DNA from: Pseudoneurospora amorphoporcata | Lineage: Eukaryota > Ascomycota > Sordariomycetes > Sordariales > Sordariaceae | Reading direction: 5' to 3' | Length of the DNA: 64,000 bases | Assembly (NCBI GenBank): GCA_033297205.1 | Contig: MU859103.1 | Location: 154,001-218,000 of the forward strand | Shown here: positions 55,842 to 64,000 of the stretch, one piece after another | Position numbering within the stretch: position 1 is the first letter of the stretch | Layout: every line of letters begins with the position of its first letter | The notes under the pieces: model-generated | What the model was told of the DNA's origin: nothing | The model's input: the letters and a program-made list of their open reading frames with translations, nothing else | Database searches by the model: none | Program-made: the position numbers and the translations under genes

Positions 55842-57719
55842 TTAAGCGGCGGGTCGGTTGGAATGCGGCTCATGCCTCCATTGCTCAACTGGCCTTCGTA
55901 GACTCTCAGGATAACCATGGGACCCCTGCAACGGGTGTCTGTGGGCACCTTCGAGGAGGCCTCTCTGGCTGATAGCCCATCCTATCTCTGGCCTAGGAGC
56001 GGGCGCAGGAGGATAGGGCGGATAGGCACCGTCTGGTGGGCTCTGCAAAGTTAAGGGGACAGCATGCGGTCCATTGGACGCCGGAGGTGGGGTTGTGGTC
56101 GATTGAGGCTGATCAAGTCCCCGAAGAGGAGGTAATCTTGGAGGAGGAAGATGAGGTGAGTGAGCCATTCCAAAGGCTGGTTGGGGTATGGCCATGGGAG
56201 CGGGCGTGTTGTGTGGGTAAGCTCCAGGAGTGGGCGACGGCTCTGTGTCAGTCCTCCTCCGTCTTCTGGGCCTCTCGAGTGTCAAGGACTCGTCGTATGG
56301 AGACGAATGGGTATTGTCGGGATGCGACCGGGTGCGTGAATGGGTATAAGGGTTGGAAAGCTGGTGTGACAGCGGAGGTTGGGATTGCGGCTGCGGTGGG
56401 GGTAGCGGTCCCATACGAGGGCTGTTCTCGACCGAAAACGAGGGTACGCTTGGAGGCGACGATACAGGAGTCGGCTGTGCCGGGTCCGCCAGCTTGCTGA
56501 ATTCAGGAATCCCAGCCACAATCTTCCTCAAACGTTCTGCTTCGCTGCGGAAGTAGTCGCGCTCGGTGGTCAAATCCTGCATCTTCTTGTTCCACTCCCG
56601 GCTCTCAACTTCCAATCTCTGTAAATCCCTCTCCCTATTTCGCTCAATCTCCCTCTTTCGCTGTCTGAACCGCGCCGAGGCTCCCGCGTTTCGCTGTCGC
56701 TTCGCATCTGCCTGTCTCGAGCCTTGATGGATATCTACCGGAACCAAAATCTCTTCACCAACAGACGGTGTAATGGTAATCATGTGCTGCCGTCCATCAA
56801 CTGCAAGCCTGCTTCGATCCTGAAGCAGATAAGCGGCGGTCAAGCCGCCTGATACGGGTCCAGTAGTCGTGGTAGGAGGACTGGGGAAGGATGGGTGAGA
56901 AACAGGTCTTCCTGCGGGCTCCCGAGTAAGAGGGCCAGATTGTAGCGGCCCTGCTGTTACAGGTGGCGGAAGTCTTTGACCCAGAAGCGGCTGTGATAAC
57001 GGAGCAGCCATTCCGGTATTCGGTTGCGAAGGCGGGGGAGGTAAAGAAGCTCCCTGTCCGTGGAGCGGGCCGGAGAAGGGGCGAGGACCTGGGAAAGTCG
57101 GGGGGCCACTCAGTGGTGAAGTGTTGTGAGACGGCGTTGGGGTCCTTTGGACATGGGATGGCATGCTTGGGAGCTGTTGGCCTTCCATGTGCCTTGTTGT
57201 CCCGCGGCCCATGCTTGATGGCCTTGGGGATCTTGGGGTTAACATCCTCCTCGACATTGCCATGGGAAAGGGATGGTTGGTAATAGGAGATTCGTTTTCG
57301 GAAGCCGGATGCACCATGGAGGATGTGGCGGGAACTGGAGTAGTAGTCCGCGACCCCGGCATGCTCTGCGTCTGATAACCATAAAAGCGAGATGGGGAAC
57401 CATCGACTGGGTACTGACCCATTCTCATAGCTGCCTGTGGGCTATCCCTCTGGGCCGAAGGCATTGGGAGAGATGGGGCGGGTGTAGGAAGACGCTCTTG
57501 AGGTTCGGAAGGGTTCAGAATGTTGTGCACACCGGAAGTTTTCGATCCTGTTTGAGTGTGGTTCCCGTCAATGTTGGCCATTGAGGTGTTGCTAGGGTTA
57601 CGATGATGCTGATGGCTCGGTCCATCTTGACCAAAGGCTCGATAGGACGGCGACGGGGAGTGAACGTCACGCGACAATGAGAGCGCGGGAGGTTGAGGTG
57701 CAGGACCCCTCTGTGACAT
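55842..57719 (-). CDS. bZIP transcription factor, Pro/Ser-rich
   Basis: A single exon of 625 codons starting at 57719. The basic region (residues about 339-358, AKRQRNAGASARFRQRKREI) has the invariant Asn and Arg in the N-x7-R spacing. It is followed by a leucine zipper-like coil (about 362-401) with heptad hydrophobics of mixed type, including Trp and Phe. A short motif GVHNILNP near residue 63 is a segment I recall from several fungal regulators. Both ends are disordered, Pro/Ser/His-rich. It is a nuclear DNA-binding regulator, likely dimeric, of unknown target. The subfamily is not recognised; the NAGASARFR core is closer to CYS3/MET4-type than to GCN4-type. Upstream minus-strand ORFs between 57720 and 58270 may be upstream ORFs in its leader. 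Confidence 0.88.
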   Translation of the reverse strand: MSQRGPAPQPPALSLSRDVHSPSPSYRAFGQDGPSHQHHRNPSNTSMANIDGNHTQTGSKTSGVHNILNPSEPQERLPTPAPSLPMPSAQRDSPQAAMRMGQYPVDGSPSRFYGYQTQSMPGSRTTTPVPATSSMVHPASENESPITNHPFPMAMSRRMLTPRSPRPSSMGRGTTRHMEGQQLPSMPSHVQRTPTPSHNTSPLSGPPTFPGPRPFSGPLHGQGASLPPPPSQPNTGMAAPLSQPLLGQRLPPPVTAGPLQSGPLTREPAGRPVSHPSFPSPPTTTTGPVSGGLTAAYLLQDRSRLAVDGRQHMITITPSVGEEILVPVDIHQGSRQADAKRQRNAGASARFRQRKREIERNRERDLQRLEVESREWNKKMQDLTTERDYFRSEAERLRKIVAGIPEFSKLADPAQPTPVSSPPSVPSFSVENSPRMGPLPPPQPQSQPPLSHQLSNPYTHSRTRSHPDNTHSSPYDESLTLERPRRRRRTDTEPSPTPGAYPHNTPAPMAIPQPAFGMAHSPHLPPPRLPPLRGLDQPQSTTTPPPASNGPHAVPLTLQSPPDGAYPPYPPAPAPRPEIGWAISQRGLLEGAHRHPLQGSHGYPESLRRPVEQWRHEPHSNRPAA

Positions 57720-60700
57720 TGCCTGTTCCCCTTCGCCTCTGTGGTCTTCAGCACCATGATACTGGCGACCGTTGTCGCCGTTAGAACCCTGTGAAGCGAG
57801 TATAAACCCGGAGCTGACACTTGGTAAGCCGCTGTGTCCAAAAGTTATGCTCGGAGACCCAAAGTTGTAGGCAATGGAGGAGATGGTGTCTGAAGAGTCC
57901 GCGAGCCACCTCCGGGGAGGCTCTTGGGGACGGGAAAGAGTTTGGATCGCCAGCGTGACGAATTTAACGGTGGTACTGTATAGAATGGTTTATCAATTCA
58001 CCTTTGTTGGAGAAGAGAGGTTGCTAGCGGCTGGTGCGACGGGTGAGTGAGTCTTTATGCTGGAGAAGAGCGTGCCACCCGACTCCGAAGTACTGCCAGC
58101 TCCACGTTCGAATAGCGAGGACGGTGTCGGTTCCGGACTGCAGTAGCGGCAAACGCACACACAGGATGAGCTGCAAGATGTCGGGTACGTGTTCGAGGCC
58201 CGTGAAACCAACGTGTCAGCCAAGTTGTCAAGCTTTAGAGACAAAGCTGGCGTAAAGACAAGAGCCAAAGAGCCTAGCAGCGGGTGGAGGCGAGCGGGGA
58301 CTACTTCGACAGGAGGGTCGTCCGGCGGATAGCTCGAGGGTTCCTAGCGGAGTAGAGAAAAAAAATGACAGGCGTAGACAAGCAGTCCCGGTGGGTAATC
58401 GATGCAAGAGTAGTTGCGGTGACAAGGTGGGATGGGATGCAGGTTTCTGGACCACTCATAGTCGTCAGGAGGAGACTCTGCCCACTGAATGGTCCTGGAG
58501 ACCACGTAACGCTAGATGTTCGCCGCTTGAGTTGGCGTAGGTCAAGATGATGCCTCCTTTCAGGACTTTATGTTTCGTTAGCTTCTTGGGATAGTCCGTC
58601 TGGCTCTGGTGGGCTTCTCGTTGGCTTCACGGGAAGTCAGGATGTCGTGACGGTGGTGAAGCAAGAATCGGTATCGGGTTGAGGCAAAATCGCGCTTCAA
58701 GGTCCCCGCCAGCAGGATCCAGACTATATAATCTGATTGGACCACTGTTGCTTTACCTGAAGAGCAGAGGCCGTGGATAGGGGAGGGTAAGTCGTCCCAC
58801 GAGACAAGCCACAACCCTTGAGTTGACGTGTGAGCTCCAAGGGTATCTCAGTTCCGCCGGCCGCGGTAACCAGCATATTCCGGAGCCTGTAATTGTTCAT
58901 CTATGCTCCTGCTGCTTAGCCCGTTCTATTCAAGTTGCTTTTTCTCTGCTGGGTGGTCGTGCTGGTACCGGTACGCAGTGTGTCCTGGGGGTGGACAAGT
59001 CAACACGGGGATAATGGCGAGATAGGTACACAGTAGTCAGCAGGCAGTGAGTGGATAGGTAGCTGCCGGGGTGCGGCAGAGGAAAGCAGGGGTTACAAGA
59101 GCCATGTCCTGTTGGAGTGATGGTCGCTTGGTAGGTACCAAAGTTCTTGACAGGGCTGTTGTCAACGATCCTCCTGGGGAAACAGACAGACTCAATGTTA
59201 CCTAGCACTGTCGGTTGGCGTGTTGCCATTTTCGCTCAAATTGTCTTGCTCGGATTTCCCTTTTCGCTGGCCGTTTTTTTTCGTGAAGAGTCCACCCTGT
59301 GGGCAACATGGGGTTACGTCGGGCTGGGGGTGGATGGATCAATGAGGGCTAACCGGACACTGTTTCGTGATTCCACCACGATAATAGCGTACATGTGGTG
59401 AGGTCCATGAGGCCCAAAAGGCTCACAGACATCCACACAACACGACCACAGATCCTCTTGGCGTGACCCGAGCATACGGCCCAAGCAATTGGGTTGGTGG
59501 TGGATCGCTCGCATCAAGCGGCGAATGCAAGTGTTGAAAGCCCGTGACGGTACTGCGCCTGGGCGGCTAGTGTAAAACGGCAACTCATCTTCGTTGCTGA
59601 CAATGGGTCGATTCAGACTTTCCGCCGCAGAGCAGTTGAGGTGAGCATTGGGATGGCTTTTGAAGAAATTTCCGGATTGGCTATAAACGCGCACCGTACC
59701 GTTTTCAAGATGACCGAGAGGCTGAGACTTGTGGGATCACTCATCTGAGGTGTGGTAGACGTTATATGTGCGACGAGAACAGAACCGGCAACGTCGCATT
59801 GGTATTGCCGCGTATCCAAAATACCACAGCCGGAGGGTCCTTGGAGTTGCGGCATCTCGCGTGAAGCAAAGGGTTTTCTGTGTGAACAGTCAAGCAATTT
59901 CCGTGCGCGCAGTCAAGGAAACCAGTTCAGGGCACATACTGTGTAGGTATGTCGCCATCCCGAAGGTCGTCACGGGTGGAGAGGGCGGTAGCGATGATGC
60001 GCGTATTAAACCATAGCGATCCACACACAGATTTACACTACCACTGGTGAGAACCCAGCAAGCTTCCCGGGGGGAAGCAGGTGCTCGTTCCGTACACCCT
60101 GCTTCATGTGCATGAATGAGGCGGACAATGCGATATGACGATCCCATTCCAGACAGAGGACTGGTGCTTATGGTCTCACTTGGCCTCCTTGGCCTCTTGG
60201 AGCTTGCATCCTGACTCTGGCTCGCCACGAGATGTTCCCGAAATCCAAAGCTTATCAAAAAGACCTGCCGATTGCGGGCATGGTTTCTCAAAGTCGGGCG
60301 GGCGAAGTGAAAAGCCCACGGATAAACAAAAGAGGTTCGCATGACCACTGCCTACACGTTGTACGGCGTAGTCAGGTTTTGCGCGCAGAATGTTGTCGTT
60401 GAGTGGCTCCGGTGGACTTAACATAAGTCACGGCGGCTGCATGGGCCAATCTAGGGTCGACCGGCAGCTTGTTTTGTGAGAAATCCGCACCAAGGAGAGA
60501 TGGTGAAGGGATTACACGACAGGGCGGAGCTAATGGTGTTGAGCATGCCGGCTGACGGGAGGTGATAAAAAGACGACAGAGCCTCGGAGGCATCTTGTCC
60601 AAAGACTGATGTGAGGTGATGTTGCATGGCGACAGACGGATGCGTGCTGTGTATCCTGATGCCAGTCATGCCCACTTGCAGCGGCTGATGCCATCCCGAA

Positions 60701-63590
60701 CAAATTACGGGCCCGTACGTTTATTAACTTTGATCCCGGCAAGCCACAGAACCCAAAATAAACGCGGGAATGTCGTTCGCCAGAGTGGTCAAATAAAGGC
60801 ACAAGATCGTGGGCGCACCGCCTGAGGAATTCCTGGAGTTGTAGGGTCGGGTAGGCGTGTCACTCTGCCTGTCCGGCATGTATGTACGGGGCAGGGACCA
60901 GGTAGCGTAGCAGCGTAGCAGCGTAGCTTCAGGGGTTGTCATGGTGATGTGGCTACCAGATCGGGTTTTGTGGAGTGTCTTGAATGGTCAGTTTGGTTCG
61001 ATTGTTGCAACACTCCGTTTTTCATATGATGGTCCTTACCGAGCGGCCGTTCTTTGACACATCAGTACAGTGACGCTGCATTGGGGAGAAGTCGGCGATT
61101 GGGATGAAAGCTGAGGCCGAATGCGCGATCCATTGTAAGATCGTCTGCTATCCAGTACCGGATCTCCCAGCCAAGCAGGTCAAATAAAGGTGAAGCTTGA
61201 CCTCCAGTTTGAAGATGCCATCGCCAAGCTGGTCATGGTACTGTGTTGAAGGCCAATGGGAGATCTCGAGATGGATGGTGATAAGTAGAAATGGACAGGT
61301 GCAAACTGTGGAAAGTGTGCAAGTCCAAAATTGCAGTGAGTGAGGGCTGGGGGCTGCCTTGCCCTGGCCTTCCACCTGCCCTGCCATCAACGAATGCTCG
61401 CCGTAGATGAAAGCTGAAATGTAGAAGGAGCGTTTCCTCTCGTACCTGCCAATGCCAGTAGTACCAGTCTCCAAAAAATGCAGCAATCGGGGAGTGGTGT
61501 TGTCGACCGCAGTTATCAAGGAAGGACTGATGTAACTTACGGTCGTATTGCGTAAGTAAGGAATCCTACGTACCTACTGATGCTGGACTGTACTTTTTCA
61601 CATTTCTGCTGCAAATTGCACAGTGCCCCCGTGTCCTTGCGGATGGTGTTTGTGTTTTCGGTTTCCACTTTCCGTCACATTCAATTCCTTCCGGTTGTGT
61701 CCCTGCACAGTGGACCTTGGCTGGGCGTTTGGAACTTTCCATAGAACACTTCCGCAACACCACTCAGCCCGGGCTTTCTTGCATCTCTTTTCCCAGAGCC
61801 ATATGATGTTTTCCGAATCTGGTGCATCTAAAGTTTAGCCACCACTCCAGTCGAGCAACTTTTGAACAAACAACTCACCACTGAGCTCGCATCGATTGAC
61901 GCCTGAGCTTGCGTTGACACGCCTCCCACATTTAACAGCAGCCAGGTGATCCAGATATTGGGTTGTCTTGCAGATATCAAACTCCTCTGGTTGGGCTGCT
62001 ACCGTACCATGGCTAGCTGTTTTGGGGATCGTCGACCCGAGATTGTACCTCCAAATCCATATCCAGAGGCAGGTACATAACGGCATCTGTAGCTTGATCG
62101 GTCATGATTCATTGGGAAATACGTCGACTGCAACCCTCCGTCAGGATCAATGGCGTATTGGTAGCAGATTGGACACATCCGTGCTCAAATTGCCTTTGGC
62201 CTTGCACCTTGCACGTTCAATGTGAGCCTTTTGCTGGTTTCCTTCGTTCTGCGGCCCAACATGCGACCTGGTTCACGCGATGCTTCGGATGGTGTGGTGC
62301 CCTGGCTTAGCTTGGGTGGGAGGTGCACCGTGTAAACATTCCCTTTTATATCACGTTGTTGGCGCCAGGGACGGGGAAGGGAAGGTTAACGTTGATGAAG
62401 CTGTTCAGTCTACTCGGTGCTCGGTGACTTTCGATCGCACAGACTGGTCCGTTCCTCTTCATGCCTCTGCCCGTTCTAAGGTCGGATAGTTGCTGCGAGC
62501 TGGGTCGCATATTTGCTCAGTGTGACCGGATGGGGTGATTCCTCCAGAATCCCATCCAGGTTGGCGTATCGATATTTGGCCCAACATCGCATATTCCCGC
62601 TTCATTACTGGTCCGAAGACGAGATTGTCAATTTTGGATCCATTCTCCCGGGTTCCGCATTGAGATCACTTCATGCCGTGCAAGGTAGGCAGCAGGCCCA
62701 GCCCATCACAATTGTGACGCCGATGGCTCTGACGCCGTGGGAACCCGAAATCACATTCGGTAGCGTTTCGAGTCTCTGAGCTCTGGGACGTTGAAGGACA
62801 TTCATCTCAAACAACGCGGGATGGCCATGTAAAGAGTTCCACAAAGAGTAACTGGCAGCGCTTCGATACATGGCCAGGGCACCCCCAAAGACGTTCATCG
62901 TCGCCATCGTTCCCCCGAGGTTGACAAAAGGAAGAGCTGAAGTTGAAGCGGGAACACGCTGCAGCTATGGCATACAGATCCCCGCGTTCTAACCGCCTGC
63001 GTGTGTTCGGGGCTTTAATTACAAGTGCACGGGGCCGCCCTGACAGGTCTCTGACACGGTACTACCTGCATGGGACAATTCATCCATTCGACATCCAGGT
63101 TCCGAAAAGCAACAACTCAACGTTCGAGCATTCACATCTATTACCTAATACTAATAGGAAAGTTGTAATTTGCAAATATCTTAAAAAATCAACTTACTAA
63201 TCTTTTTAGCACCTATTATCTACGATTCATAACATTAATGACAGATAGAAACAACAGATAATGATAAGTCTACTATTACTCAGTACCTCATATCTTCCCT
63301 AGAAGCAAGAGTGTAGAGTTAGCGCGTTTTCTAATTAGATAATAGGCTTTGACTATGTTTTCTAGCTTGATGCTACTATTGACGCTATTTCTATCCAGAT
63401 GTACTTAGCTAGCAGAGGCTCCTATGAGGCTTTCAAAGTGAGAAAGCGAAAAGGATTTCTATGTTTTCTATAGCATGCAAAAGAGGTTATAGAAAATAAT
63501 TTCATATATAATTTTACAATTATAAAATATAAAAATACTGTAAAATAACTTGAGAACTATATTAAGTATAAAATATAATAAGTAGTTAAT
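57720..63590. other. 5.9-kb spacer with no supported gene
   Basis: The first 500-800 bp probably hold the bZIP leader and promoter. The rest has only short overlapping ORFs without domains. A short tandem repeat (60903-60927, unit about GTAGCAGC) is visible. From about 63100 the base composition turns sharply AT-rich. Confidence 0.45.
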
Positions 63591-63895
63591 TGTCATGGCC
63601 CAGTGCCATGCCTTCAGATTGTCACATGTCACTATACCTGCTGGCCCAATACCGTGCCTTCTGATTGGTCAATCTGTGATACGGATCCACTTTGCACTTG
63701 TATTTATTCGTGCGCACTGCCCGCGAGATCTACGTGCTGTGACATTAATTGAATATATAATCTGTAAATGATCTCTATATTAATATATTCTTAACTAACT
63801 AATATTTTCATATCAGATTTTTTCAACTTAGTGATTATTATACAGCTACTTTTATTTTGAGCTGAGAAGATGATATCTCATTAACATAGTACTAT
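63100..63895. repeat. AT-rich, probably RIP-mutated repeat relic
   Basis: Composition shifts abruptly to mostly A and T with many TpA steps and no open frame, apart from the GC-richer solo LTR inside it. This fits transposon DNA altered by repeat-induced point mutation in a Neurospora-like genome. The parental element cannot be recognised. Confidence 0.6.
63591..63744. mobile_element. Solo LTR, 154 bp, with TTAAT target duplication
   Basis: It starts TGTCA (63591-63595) and ends TGACA (63740-63744), the inverted termini expected of an LTR. The same five bases TTAAT lie immediately before (63586-63590) and after (63745-63749). Inside, a 46-bp unit starting TGGCCCA occurs twice (63596 and 63642), diverged mainly by transitions. 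No internal retrotransposon coding region is present, so it is best read as a solo LTR left by recombination. Confidence 0.75.
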
Positions 63896-64000
63896 TGTTA
63901 CGAACTTAAGCGAGTGGCACGGGCCAACCAAGTCACCAGGACACGCAGAGGCGGGGCCATGTAACCATAGAGGCCAGTAAGACAGAAGACTAGAAGGCTC
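63896..64000. other. GC-richer segment at the right edge, possible second LTR start
   Basis: At 63896 the sequence changes sharply from AT-rich to GC-richer, beginning TGTTACGAAC, which looks like an LTR terminus. The window ends before a partner end can be seen, so this stays tentative. Confidence 0.25.

Noticed and set aside
59890..60348. 152-codon minus-strand ORF in the right spacer
   Set aside because: No domain, no splice or start context, and overlapping ORFs on both strands.

Overview
The window comes from a filamentous ascomycete, most likely a Sordariaceae species such as Neurospora or Sordaria. I infer this from the gene set: a Ste12-type factor with a STE domain plus two C2H2 fingers, a LEU3-type Zn2Cys6 factor, a CFEM protein and a GPI-type aspartic protease. 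Short introns of mostly 50-90 nt with GTRNGT donors, CTAAC-like branch points and YAG acceptors agree. So do GC-rich coding DNA, long spacers full of homopolymer tracts, and an AT-rich block at the right end that looks RIP-mutated. Species identity is an inference. All gene structures are my own splice predictions, but in each complete gene the exon lengths sum to a multiple of three.

Layout: 1-3247 (-) TTI1, cut by the left edge. 3750-6904 (+) Zn2Cys6 factor. 6905-18710 is a gene-sparse stretch of almost 12 kb holding one MITE-like element (10369-10787) and, at its right end, the probable leader of ste12. 18711-21122 (+) ste12. 22887-23726 (+) CFEM protein with an internal TAG. 23953-24211 holds a strong hairpin and a candidate Pol III RNA gene. 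24672-26203 (-) aspartic protease. 26204-29999 has no supported gene. 30000-32036 (-) NOC3 and 32722-38136 (+) UTP10 are divergent. 38622-39517 (-) CWC15 and 40014-40976 (+) RRP45 are divergent. 41747-42478 (-) Arl3/ARFRP1-type GTPase. 42947-44851 (+) multi-pass membrane protein with an AT-hook. 45549-48482 (-) large unrecognised protein. 49231-50712 (-) NFKBIL1-like protein. 51498-51862 is a MITE with 95-bp inverted repeats and TA duplications. 55842-57719 (-) bZIP factor. 57720-63590 has no supported gene. 63591-63744 is a solo LTR with a 5-bp target duplication inside an AT-rich repeat relic.

Functionally, 30-51 kb is rich in RNA and ribosome biogenesis factors: NOC3 for 60S assembly, UTP10 for the small-subunit processome, CWC15 for the spliceosome, RRP45 for the exosome, and an NFKBIL1-like protein. 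Two pairs are head to head. The left part is regulatory and cell-surface: Zn2Cys6 factor, Ste12, CFEM, aspartic protease. I do not see a metabolite cluster, CRISPR or phage-type system. The most distinctive signals are: (i) the ste12 exon that is exactly one zinc-finger unit long, (ii) the candidate structured Pol III RNA next to the CFEM gene, (iii) two short non-autonomous transposons with intact target duplications, and (iv) two large proteins of unknown family.
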